A stretch of DNA of 64,000 bases, taken from assembly GCA_035771165.1 (NCBI GenBank), contig JAWNZC010000408.1, forward strand, positions 2,480,001-2,544,000. Direction: 5' to 3'. The translations under genes were made by a program, and so were the position numbers. Positions 19,701-30,009 of the stretch are shown here, piece by piece (positions within the stretch are counted from its first letter, which is position 1; every line of letters begins with the position of its first letter). The notes below the pieces were generated by a model. That model worked only from the letters and a program-made list of their open reading frames with translations, was not told where the DNA came from and ran no database searches. The DNA comes from Paragorgia papillata (taxonomy: Eukaryota; Cnidaria; Anthozoa; Scleralcyonacea; Coralliidae).

Positions 19701-20902
19701 TATTTTTTTGTCTGAAAAAGAGTTTTTTTGAAGAAAATAACAGTAAACCACAACATTTATAACGTCTGAATTGTATCCTTGGAAGAGACAAAGTTCACCA
19801 CAACTGTAAATACCACTACTAGGCAGAGCTGAGGACTTTTGATAAAGAAATGTTACGAAGAATATCAAGCTTTGGACACAGTAAGTAAAATTTTATAACG
19901 AGTTGCTATAAAAAGTCAGTGTTTTTCAGCATGAACGCCACGACGTTGATTAAAAAAACCTATCAATATCATATGAATAATATAATATTGTTTCTATTTT
20001 TTATGTTCAACTTTTGAGAACCCGATGTAAAAGAAAAAGCATCTCAAACTGGCCAGTCAAATGTGGAAATACAATGGTTTGGGTTTTCGTTTTTGCTGTT
20101 ATCTGACATGAAATTTGTACTGTTTGAACTAAAACAGTTCGACAACAGTTCGACAAAAAAGAAACTACAACGCTGTAATATCATTGTATATAAGGTAAGA
20201 AGTCATATAACGATTAAAGTAAATTGTTCACTAAACACATATTTGTCCTAAACATCTAGTCAAACGGATTTTTTAAACAGTTTTAAATCCTTGCATGTAA
20301 CTTACATCCGCCGCCATAACCCATGAGCTGTCGTCCTAAATTTTCCCAATCCAATTGCATTTACAATTAATTATTATCAACCTATATTTGGTAGATCTAA
20401 AAAGACTATAAAATATAAACACTTCAAAAAAAGACTAGGGCTACTAGGGGACAGAGGTCTGCAATTAAACCACATTTCTCTGTTTAAGCGAACTAGCCTT
20501 TTTGCACTGAATGAAGGAATGTTTGTGATACAAGTGATTTTTGTATGCTTCCTGAAGCTACCAAGCAACCTTTCTTGTGAAGTTTTGTTTATTTGAGTTC
20601 CCTAATGAGGTCCGACAAGAAATACTGCAACCAAACAATTTAAAATTTGCATGAAATAATCAAAGAACAGGTATGCTAAATACATTACTAAATATCAAGT
20701 GATCACTAGTTTTGTACATGCCCTTTATTAAACCCACAAAAAAGCAATTTAATAAATGGCTTGAATGAAATCATCTATAAATTAAAGCAATTATGTATTA
20801 CAAACTATATAAACTCTCTGTTGACCACTATCAATTATATAAATATGCAGGTTTCCTATGAAGGTTCTTAACAGCAAAATTTTACTGAATTTGAATTAAT
20901 TG
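19701..20902. other. AT-rich DNA, no gene recognised
   Basis: No conserved coding segment, terminal repeat or tandem array was identified on either strand. Confidence 0.5.
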
Positions 20903-21177
20903 TACGTAGAGTCTAGAGTGCAGATTGGAAAATGCAGAGTATATACAGAGTTTAGAATGTAGAGTGCAGAGTGCTTGGTGTAGAATGTAGAATGGAGAGT
21001 GTAGAGTGCACTGAGAGTGTAGAGTGTAAAGTGGAGCGTGTAGAGTGCACTGAGAGTGTAGAGTGCACTGAGAGTGTAGAATGGAGAGTGCAGAGTGTAG
21101 AATAGAGAGTGCAGAGTGTAGAGTATAGAATGGAGGGTGTTGAGTACAGAGTGCAGACTATAGAGTGTGGAGTGTAG

Positions 21178-21885
21178 CATAGGCGGTGGAAGATAGGTTT
21201 GGTTGGGGGGGGGGGGGCTGAGCTTCGAGCGCCGAAGGCGCGAGAAACCTCTAGGGGGGTCCGGGGGTATGCCCCCTGAAAATTTTGAAATCTAGAGTCT
21301 CTGAAATGGCATTTCCTGCGCGAGAAACCTCTAGGGGGTCCGGGGGTATGCCCCCTGAAAATTTTGAAATCTAGAGTCTCTGAAATGGCATTTCCTGCGC
21401 GAGAAACCTCTAGGGGGGTCCGGGGGTATGCCCCCCTGAAAATTTTGAAATCTAGAGTCTCTGAAATGGCATTTCCTACGTTTTGGGGGAAGATTTTATA
21501 GAATCCTAAACGTTATAAAACCTTTACCGCCCACAACAATTTTTTCATTATTCTTCATTTTTTTTGGCCTTTCTTAATTCTTGGCATTTCGATATGGCTC
21601 ATTCATAATACTTATAGTCAGCAATCATCAAATACTAATACGTGGAGTACTTCATGAAATGAGTTTTGAGCTATCACACGGTACGATTTTCACCAGGATT
21701 GTCACCCTGCAGTGATATGGAATTTTCAAAATGCTGTATATCAAAGATGTATAAATATTCAACGTATAATAACCGTTACCTTCGGCGCAAAGGCAGGGGG
21801 GCTCAGCCCCCCCTTTTTTCCACTTTTACCAAGTTGCGGGGGGGGGCTTAGTCCCCCCCCCAGCCACCCGGTTCCGCCGCCTATG
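21178..21885. mobile_element. 708-bp hAT-type non-autonomous element
   Basis: The ends CATAGGCGGTGGAA and, inverted, CATAGGCGGCGGAA form terminal repeats, followed by G-rich runs. A perfect 8-bp target duplication GAGTGTAG flanks it (21170-21177 and 21886-21893), consistent with the hAT superfamily. It holds three tandem 80-bp units and an R1-like segment. No transposase is encoded. Confidence 0.85.
21238..21482. repeat. Three tandem copies of an 80-bp unit
   Basis: Each unit runs from GCGCGAGAAACCTCTAGG through GGGGTATGCCCCCTGAAAA to CTGAAATGGCATTTCCT. Units differ by one or two bases in G or C runs. The last part matches dispersed repeat R1. Confidence 0.9.
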
Positions 21886-22248
21886 GAGTGTAGGGTGGAG
21901 AGTGCTTAGTGGAGAGTGCAGAGTGGAAAGTACAAGCTGCAGAGTGTAGACTGCAGAGTGGAGAGTGGAAAGTGGAGAGTACAAGCTACAGAGTGTAGAA
22001 TGCAGAGTGCAGAACGCAGAGTGTAGAATGTACTGTAGAGTGTAGAGTGCTTAGTGGAGAGTACAGAGTGTAGAATGTACTGTAGAGTGTGGAGTGCTTA
22101 GTGGAGAGTACAGAATGTAGATCTAGAATGTACTGTAGAGTGTGGAGTGCTTAGTGGAGAGTACAGAGTGTAGTGTAGAGTGTAGAGTGCAGAGCGCTTA
22201 GTGGAAAGTACAGAGTGAAGAGTGCGGTGCGGTGCGGTGCGGTGCGGT

Positions 22249-22575
22249 GTAGTGTAGTGTAGTGTAGTGTAGTGTAGTGTAGTGTAGTGTAGTGTAGTGT
22301 AGTGTAGTGTAGTGTAGTGTAGTGTAGTGTAGTGTAGTGTAGTGTAGTGTAGTGTAGTGTAGTGTAGTGTAGTGTAGTGTAGTGTAGTGTAGTGTAGTGT
22401 AGTGTAGTGTAGTGTAGTGTAGTGTAGTGTAGTGTAGTGTAGTGTAGTGTAGTGTAGTGTAGTGTAGTGTAGTGTAGTGTAGTGTAGTGTAGTGTAGTGT
22501 AGTGTAGTGTAGTGTAGTGTAGTGTAGTGTAGTGTAGTGTAGTGTAGTGTAGTGTAGTGTAGTGTAGTGTAGTGT
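22249..22575. repeat. Exact TAGTG pentanucleotide array 1
   Basis: About 65 uninterrupted copies of TAGTG, preceded by five GTGCG copies (22224-22249). The homogeneity suggests recent expansion. Confidence 0.95.
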
Positions 22576-22770
22576 GGAGTGTAGAGAGTAGAATGCAAAG
22601 TCTAGAGCGTTGAGTGCAGAATGCAGAGTGCTTAGTGGAGAGTACAAAGTGTAGGTTGTGGAGTGTAGAGTGCAGAGTATGGAGTGCAGATTGCTGAGTG
22701 CAGAGTTCGGAGTGCAGAGTTCAGACTTCAGAGTGCTTAGTGGAGAGTGGAAAGTACAGAGTGTGGTGTG

Positions 22771-23066
22771 TAGTGTAGTGTAGTGTAGTGTAGTGTAGTG
22801 TAGTGTAGTGTAGTGTAGTGTAGTGTAGTGTAGTGTAGTGTAGTGTAGTGTAGTGTAGTGTAGTGTAGTGTAGTGTAGTGTAGTGTAGTGTAGTGTAGTG
22901 TAGTGTAGTGTAGTGTAGTGTAGTGTAGTGTAGTGTAGTGTAGTGTAGTGTAGTGTAGTGTAGTGTAGTGTAGTGTAGTGTAGTGTAGTGTAGTGTAGTG
23001 TAGTGTAGAGTGTAGAGTGTAGAGTGTAGAGTGTAGAGTGTAGAGTGTAGAGTGTAGAGTGTAGAG
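22771..23066. repeat. TAGTG array 2 followed by TGTAGAG heptamers
   Basis: About 47 exact TAGTG copies (22771-23005) pass into about eight TGTAGAG heptamers (23006-23066), which end at the hAT insertion. Confidence 0.95.
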
Positions 23067-25183
23067 CAGGGCGCTTATATACTGGGCGGCGCAACGCCAG
23101 TCAATTCGCTGATCGACGTGTGATGCGGAAGTAGACTGGCACGAGCGAGTTTTGAAGAAAATTCGAGCAAAAGCAGCAATTCGTGTATCCGAAGATTATC
23201 ACTATTTTTTCGTTAAGTTTTTCATGTGAGAAGAAATTGATTGGATTTACAGATAAAATATTACTTCTATTACTGCAGCAGTATGTATTTTGTGTAGAAA
23301 CTAGTGTCAAAGAGAATTTATTTTGGATAATGTCCATGCCTTTTAATGCCTTTCATGGAGGCTAAACTTCACCACGAGCGCATTGTATGTTCTTCTACTA
23401 CCAACGGCTAGAGATTCAGGTATGTTGAAGTTTATTATCTTACTCTTGTTTGTTAAAATTCTTGTTAAAATCGGAGATGATCATTTTGAGATATCGTGGC
23501 TGAAACTCGACCCTTATCAATGCTTGATTTCTAGCTGTTTAACCTTTCAAATTTTGTAAGAAATATAAACAAGACGTGTTGTTTTGACATACGGCGATTC
23601 TCTTTAACCGTGTCATTGTATTCCTTAAGTTTCCGGACTGTTGAAACAAAATGATTGTAATTTCTAAACAGATTCATTTCTTTATTCGATTTATTATAAT
23701 ACGAGTTTTTGGAAGTATAGTCGGCGCATTGTGTGTTAAAACATTGCCAACACCGTGAGATTTTACTGCGACATAGGTAAGAAGTATCATTTTCATATTT
23801 GGTAGAAATAAAACAATTTGTGATTGATCAATTTTTTATTTTGACCCTGAAACTTGGTGTACTGTGTGGAAGCAAGAGGTTTCTTCTATCGAACATTGAC
23901 CTGTGCTTATGCATGGCGTTTGCAAACTTAAAAAAATATGTCGCGTCAGGATTGTAATGTCGTAAGCAAGTTTCAGCAATTTTCAGAGTAAAAGAAAACT
24001 AACCTTGTCACATATTCTTCCACGTGTATAAAACGAGCTAAATCCTCAAAAGAACTTCTTTCTTCAATTGGTCAAAGCACGGCCTTATCTATCTTATACA
24101 ATACCAGCAATTCAATTCATAAGAATCAATTGTACTTGCTCATGAAATTTCTTAAGAAATTTTAACTTTGCTTTGCTGTTTCTGTTAAAAACAACCTAGG
24201 TCGAGCTGTTATCTGAAAGCAATCAACCTGCAGCATATGTTGAATCTATACCAACCAATCTTCAACAGAAGATTATTAGATTTACAAACTGTAACATGTT
24301 AATTCAAGGTGCTGTATGTTAAAACATTACATGATAACTATCAAATCCTAAATCCAAGAAATGAGTACCAGTTCTAAGCATACTCAATATGATTATTATG
24401 CCTTATTGCCTCTTTATCACTGTCAACTGTCTATCAAGTGGTTGAGTAATTACTCTCTGACAAGCATATATCTTTTCATTTTTACAGTCTCTAGGAATGT
24501 TTACTTCCAGTTGACCAAAAATGCTGCAGAATTTGCTGGAGTTGTTTTTGAGTGAAAAGCAGTCAGTTCTAAAGAATTTGTGGTTTGGTGGAAAAATGAT
24601 TTGTTTCCATGAGTGGTTTGTTTTAGCAAAAGTTTTCTTCAAGTCAACTGCTTTCTTCTTCACCTTCAACTTCATGAAAACAAGCTTGAAAGTCTTGAAA
24701 TAACTCTGGGATGTGCCATTCACAAATTCTTATTTTAAACCAAATTTTATAGTGGAATCCAATGCTGGTGCTAGTGCCAATGTAATAATTTTTTTATTTA
24801 TTTATCTGCTTTGTGTAAAAAATAGTTGCCAGAGTTTGTAAACAGTTATTAAATTTTTAATGAAAATACTTGAACCAGTTGTACTCTCAATGTTGAATGC
24901 TTTGATACCTTATCTTCACTATTAGTGTCATCCAACTCAAACTTGAAATATTTTTTAAATCCACTTTGCTAGCCATATTTATGGTTTTGTTTTAATTTTA
25001 TTTTAATGTTACCGCTTTATCAACAATTTTTTGCTCATGAATCGATATAAGGAAAAGAGTAGTGTTATCAACCATTGTAACAACCGCTGACCGGTGAATA
25101 TCAGTTACTCGTTGCCAGGCCCCGCATCACACGTCGATCAGCTCTCCCATTCCCGTTGCACCGCCCGGTATATAAGCGCCCTG
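23067..25183. mobile_element. 2.1-kb hAT-type element with 8-bp target duplication
   Basis: About 62-bp terminal inverted repeats begin CAGGGCGCTTATATAC and include GCTGATCGACGTGTGATGCG. The insertion is flanked by a perfect GTGTAGAG duplication (23059-23066 and 25184-25191), which is one heptamer-derived 8-mer of the host minisatellite. The interior shows no recognisable hAT transposase or BED finger; the longest frame (24403-24723, minus) is unassigned. It is probably non-autonomous. Confidence 0.88.
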
Positions 25184-25564
25184 GTGTAGAGTGTAGAGTT
25201 TAGAGTGTAGAGTGTAGAGTACAGGGTGTAGTGTGTAGTGGAGAGTGCAGAGTGTAAGCTGCAGAGTGTATAGTGCAGAGTGCAAGCTGTAGAGTGCAAG
25301 CTGCAGAGTGCAAGCTGCAGAGTGCAAGCAGCAGAGTGCAAGCTGCAGAGTGCAAGCTGCAGAGTGTAGAGTGCGGAGTACAGAGTGCAAGCTGCAGAGT
25401 GTAGACTGCAAAGTGTAGAGTGTAGAGTACATAGTGCAGAGTGCAGAGTGTGGAGTGCAGAGAGTGTGGAGTGCAGAGAGTGGAGTGCAGAGAGTGTGGA
25501 GTGTAGAGAGTGTGGAGTGCAGTGAGTGTGGAGTGCAGAGTGCAGAGTGCAGAGTGGGAGTGCA

Positions 25565-26040
25565 ATAGAATAGAATAGAATAAAACTTTATTTTACGAGG
25601 GAAAAAGACGTATTAACCGTAAAGGTTATCTAACATACGGCCCTCACAATATTACAATATTTACAAATACAACAGACATAACTAATACACTATATATGGA
25701 AATAATGTCAAGTGATAAACTAGTCAAGTAGAAACACATTTACAATTCAATAAAAAATTACAATTGACGCAAAAAAGGTCTTCCAGATGGTTAATACAGG
25801 TAAGTTTATGAAGAAAGTAATTACGGAGTTTGCGTTTAGTAGTAGTTAATCTTAACGTCAAAGCATCAGAAGTACATGCAGGTGACATGGCAAGCTGTTT
25901 GCAATCACTATCTAAGGCGTTAAAGAGAATTGAGGCGCTGTAGAGAAATGTTCGTTTACCAGAATTAGTGCGCGGGTAAGGAAGCTTAAGGTCATATAAG
26001 CAGGCTCTAGTACGAGCGTGTTGTCGAGCGGCAGATAAGT
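25565..26040 (-). pseudogene. LINE 3' end with TTCTA tail, 5'-truncated
   Basis: On the minus strand the segment near 25912-26040 reads ...YDLKLPYPRTNSGKRTFLYS, the C-terminal signature of CR1/Jockey-type LINE reverse transcriptases, followed by 3' UTR and a short TTCTA repeat tail (25563-25581). It is 5'-truncated inside the minisatellite, as expected for target-primed reverse transcription. Confidence 0.65.
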
Positions 26041-26071
26041 GCAGAGAGTGTGGAGGTTTGAGAGTGCACTG

Positions 26072-26488
26072 TAGCCCTCGAAAACGAGGTCGGCATTCGG
26101 CAATGCCAACCTAGATGCCGACCTGTCAATCTCCGAGGTCGGCAAATTTTTGCCGACCTCAATCCAGTTCTTCTCAGTTGATGAATTACCTTTTTCGGCC
26201 GCGGATAGCAACTCAAGAAGTCTTTGTTTTCGTTCGCATAACCCTCGCATTTAATTCATCGAGTTAAATTTGTCGATGTCAGAATTATTTAAAAAGTGCG
26301 ATATATAAGGAGAAGCCAGTTAGCTGCATCAGATGTCAGCGTTCTAATTTTTTCTTTGGTCGTAAACAACTCCATATGTGGGAGTTGGTTATGCAAATGT
26401 AGAAAGTGGCCACCAAAAAATGCCGACCTAGGTCAGATTTAGGTCGGCATTTTTTGCCGACCTCAATTTTGACTTTTTTCGAGGGCTG
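26072..26488. mobile_element. 417-bp hAT-like MITE
   Basis: Ends TAGCCCTCGAAAA and, inverted, CAGCCCTCGAAAA, each followed by palindromic GAGGTCGGCA/TGCCGACCTC words (26085-26160 and 26422-26463). Flanking 8-mers GTGCACTG and GTGCAGAG agree at six of eight positions, a decayed or slipped target duplication in minisatellite sequence. It has no coding capacity. Confidence 0.7.
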
Positions 26489-26505
26489 GTGCAGAGTGTA
26501 GCGTG

Positions 26506-27394
26506 TATAATATTGAAATATCAAAATACTGTAGGCCTAATTGTATAACATGGTATTATAACATTAGAGTACTAAAGTGTTATAGTATTAGGGCTTATGA
26601 AATTTAATTTATAGTTTTTACATTATTCTTTTACTATTTTATTATAGGTTTGCAGAACGGCGTGAAGTGAAAAAAAAGGAACGTGATATCTAAAACGATT
26701 TATGTTTTATTTACGCTATAGAACAGATTAATTGATTAGCAAAAATTAATGCCAAGAAACGAACTATTAAATTACGAAGATTAAAGATAGTATATTACTT
26801 TCTCTGGCGACGTTACCTATGCGAGACAATCAATAGATTGCCAATTCTCACTGAGATCATTACCAATTATATATTATAGACTATTTATTCGCGCGCCTTT
26901 ACAGTAATACCCTTGATTTGTAAAAATAAAATTTATCAACCTTTATAAGTTATATTTTGTATGTGTTTTTGAATTTAAACGCTAGCAACGCCGTGATTTC
27001 ATTGGCCAAACTACAAGAGGAAATAGATGCATGAAAACACTCAACCTGAATTCGCAGTAAAAGGATAATATCTACCAGAGGGCTTTAGCCCAAGGGTCAC
27101 ATTGAAGCCTGAGGGACCGTAATAGACCGGCAGCCCAGAGCATTTTGGTCAAACGAACAAGGTACCAATATCCGAGTACAGGAACATTTATTGTGTAACT
27201 TAACATATTCGGATATGGACGTTTACCGGGGACCCCCTGCTGCGTGTGGCCACTGGGGCCCCACAAAAGGGCCCCAATAATGGGCTGGATCAAACGTAGG
27301 AGGTACCACATGAAACCAAGATAAAATGAACAATTACACTCTACTAAGTAAAAAATATCCATTGCCAGACAAATTGTCTGCTGCAAACGGGCCG
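26506..27394. other. Mostly non-coding; one unassigned 111-codon frame
   Basis: A minus-strand frame at 27072-27407 encodes a hydrophobic 111-residue sequence with no family I recognise. Its surroundings are richer in GC than the neighbours (for example CCACTGGGGCCCCACAAAAG near 27249). It could be a retroelement remnant. Nothing else was found. Confidence 0.35.
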
Positions 27395-27860
27395 CCAGAC
27401 CCTCCAAATCGTTTCACAATTTGACGCGTTGCCATGGGAAATTTTAATGTTTGAGCATTTTGACCAATACAAATAAGGCGTTGCCCAAACTTTTAAATTT
27501 GCTCTTGACAACATCAGAAATTGCCCTTAGTAACGTATGCGTTTTAATGTTTAAAGTGCCTATTTCATCTGTGGGGATTTTACATATTCGTAATCTTTGG
27601 GTTCTCCTGAGCAAAATTGCAATATATCTTGTCAGCCGAAAATTTCAACTTCATGGAGTTTTTCGCTGTCAAAGTTACCGGATGTGATGTCACAAGAGGC
27701 ATTCCAAACCAGTTTTCTTTTGTTACTTGCCACAAATTTTGCTCAGGAGAACCCAAAGATTATGAATATGTAAAATCCCCACAGGTGAGATAGGCACTTT
27801 AAACTCTTAATAAAACTTTTCGAATCTAAGCTCAACTGAAAATCGCGGTATAATGCACGA
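27395..27860. repeat. Rearranged foldback related to the 13248-13485 MITE
   Basis: A 68-bp inverted pair (27549-27618 and 27736-27804; half contains GTGGGGATTTTACATATTCG) encloses about 118 bp. The outer right end AGCTCAACTGAAAATCGCGG matches the MITE at 13248-13485, and the left part shares GTTGCCATGGGAAATTT-like sequence with 13310-13340. Confidence 0.6.
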
Positions 27861-27864
27861 GAGA

Positions 27865-27915
27865 TGCGTGTAAAGCACGAGGCGACAGCCGAGTGTTTTG
27901 CTAGCTTCTCAAGTA
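27865..27915. repeat. Degenerate hairpin with family-H-like loop
   Basis: On the minus strand AACACTCGGCTGTCGCCTCG followed by TGCTTT forms an imperfect stem around the same loop core as the H repeats (TCGGCTNTCGCCTC). Confidence 0.5.
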
Positions 27916-28457
27916 ATCCACGAGATTAAGGATTTCAAAAAATGACGAGAAACGAGATAGAGAAATTTTTGCTCTTGTGACTCTGGTGATTGAAAAACGG
28001 GATTCGTGATTTTTAAATAGTAACTAAGACGTTGCGGTCAGCGGATTGGATCGGCTAACTAAACTTGTCGGGATATGGGAAAGATAGATAATATCGAGCG
28101 CGATTTGGGATTTAAACCGGTTTTCCACTTTACATGCGACTTCTTGCGCGAAGCGACTTTTTCTTTCGTCTCACAAGCTTTTGACTGGATTTAGTTAAAA
28201 ATAGGCACACAATGTGTGCATGTGAGATATAGCTCCGCGATTAGCACTATATATATATATATACGGTAGTACATCAGTAGAAGCAGTCAGTAGACTTGAA
28301 GTGTCTGGAAACGCAACCAATTAATTTGTCAACATTTATGCAAATGTGTGCACATCTGTCAATACCTCAACAGAGATACAGCCAGCATTTCAGACTCTAA
28401 ACAGAGATAATAGAAACCTTTGTCAAAATCAAATACTAAATAAAATTACTGTTTACA
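27916..28457. other. Non-coding, short TA tract
   Basis: TA microsatellite at 28247-28264. No gene was recognised. Confidence 0.4.
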
Positions 28458-28680
28458 GCCCTAATCAAACGAGAACGCAAGTCATCGCAAGTTGGCAGTC
28501 AGAATTTCTGTGGCGGTCGTTCGAACTCCCCAAATTAACAAAATAAAGGTTTCATGAGTGTTTTAAACAAGTTTTAACTTTGTCACGGTACATTATATTT
28601 TCGGGAAACTATTCAGAGCGGCTGGCTGAGATAGCGTGACTGCCAACTTGCGATGACTTTCGTTCTCGTTTGATTAGGGC
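28458..28680. mobile_element. 223-bp MITE with 43-bp inverted ends
   Basis: GCCCTAATCAAACGAGAACG and the following AAGTCATCGCAAGTTGGCAG at 28458-28500 are inverted at 28638-28680 with one or two mismatches. No clear target duplication was seen. Confidence 0.75.
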
Positions 28681-28982
28681 ATTCGATTCAATTGTCGTCA
28701 AACAATCGTAATAAAAGTTGGTTAAGTTGTTTGAATATGTTATCGTACAAATCAACAATTAATGAACTAGTACTCGAAACAACAAGACCTTTCGTCTTAA
28801 TTTCTTGATAATAAGGGATTGTTAATTTGTTTTACCTTGAATCTTGAAGGAAACAATACAAAGAATCGCACCACTGATCATTCAAAGACATATGTGTCCG
28901 TTTCGTAAATGGTCGCCAAAACATCGTTTCGATTTCGTAACTGTGACGTCATCGGTAACAAACTCGGATCCAAAGATCGGCA

Positions 28983-29180
28983 TAGCCTGGTACCCTGACC
29001 CAATTTCAAAAGAAATATGGGCCAGGTAACCACTAATTACAATCCCGCGTCATTCAGGGCTAAATCCACTTGTACGTCTGCGCATGCCTTGAATGCGCGA
29101 AAGTTTTAACCAGTAGGAATGCAGAAATCTTTAGTGGATTCCTGGCCCATATTCTTTGATTGGGCCAGGGTACCAGGCTA
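28983..29180. mobile_element. 198-bp MITE with 9-11-bp target duplication
   Basis: The ends TAGCCTGGTACCCTG and complement extend about 44 bp imperfectly (also ATATGGGCCAGG). AGATCGGCA directly repeats on both sides (28974-28982, 29181-29189). If the terminal T/A is assigned to the flank, the duplication is AAGATCGGCAT (11 bp). A 9-bp duplication suggests a Mutator-like origin; 11 bp would be unusual. Confidence 0.8.
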
Positions 29181-29189
29181 AGATCGGCA

Positions 29190-30009
29190 TTACCTAATGT
29201 GCCACGTAACCTTATAAGGTCAGTGGACAGAATAATCTATTCTAAATTCTAATTCTAAATACAAACTCGATTCGCGTGAGGATGGCCTAGTGGAAAGCCA
29301 GCTTAATTTTTCATGCGAATTGACATTTCTATTGTAAAATTGAATAGATATTCGCAAGTGGAAAACCGGATTTAAGAAGCCTATTGTAGACACTCTTTCG
29401 TGTTTCTGTCATTTTCATGTTTATTTTCGGGCAAGCAGAATGAGCAGGCTATTATCTGTACAAATGACGTCATATCCAAATACAAAATCTATTTAATCTG
29501 TTGGTGTGACGTCGGTATTTCGCGCTACCATTGTTCGTATGCTAACATTAAGCTATTTTCACTGGGAATTCCGCCACATTGTGCCAAAAAAGGAGATCAT
29601 TTTAGAGGCCCTATTAGCTGGTGGAAGGGGAAACCGCTAGGAACCAGGAAAATAGTTAAAATGGGGCCCTGAAAGCATTTTACGCATTCTACGTTGGAGA
29701 GCAGAAGAAGCATAAAGTTGTTGAGGAAAATTCGCACCCACCCACCTTCCCTCAGTCGCGACAACCATTTCTGCCCGAGCTGACATGATTTTCGTCCCCA
29801 ATGTGAACTCTCCTTCAGCTTACCATTGTGTGGCGGAATGAGCAGTGAGAATATAATACAATCAATATCGAATAGCATTTTCATACGGACATAGAATAAT
29901 TCATATAGTAGCAATTGAGGAACCATGGTCGGAATCGCAGCACAAATCCATATAGTCGTATGCATCATTTACAGTCTCATTATCTAAGCGCTTAGCTGCA
30001 TGATCTTGT
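29190..30009. other. Non-coding, weak inverted repeat
   Basis: A roughly 30-bp imperfect inverted pair containing ATTCCGCCACA (around 29568-29590 and 29823-29858) may bound an old MITE. No gene was recognised. Confidence 0.35.

Larger units (their letters stand above)
20903..26505. repeat. GAGTGTAGAGTGCA-type minisatellite block, interrupted
   Basis: Degenerate units built from GAGTG, TAGAGTG, CAGAGTG and CTTAGTGGAGAGTAC words occupy 20903-21177, 21886-23066, 25184-25564, about 26041-26071 and 26489-26505. Intervening segments are insertions: a hAT-type element (21178-21885), a second hAT-type element (23067-25183), a LINE 3' end (25565-26040) and a hAT-like MITE (26072-26488). The repeat is open in several frames, giving long low-complexity frames (LHYTTLHYTT on the minus strand); these are not genes. 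Confidence 0.9.

Noticed and set aside
22098..23094. Long minus-strand frames (166 and 298 codons) of LHYTTLHYTT repeats
   Set aside because: They are translations of exact TAGTG arrays, open in all frames by sequence alone, with no start context or domain.
23101..24723. hAT transposase inside the 2.1-kb element
   Set aside because: No BED finger, DDE region or hAT dimerisation signature could be recognised in any frame.
20896..25565. Possible CRISPR-like or regularly spaced repeats
   Set aside because: Units are degenerate minisatellite words without unique spacers, in a eukaryotic transposon context.
27072..27407. Minus-strand 111-codon hydrophobic frame as a membrane protein gene
   Set aside because: No recognisable domain, no splice or promoter context, and position between repeats; left as unassigned.
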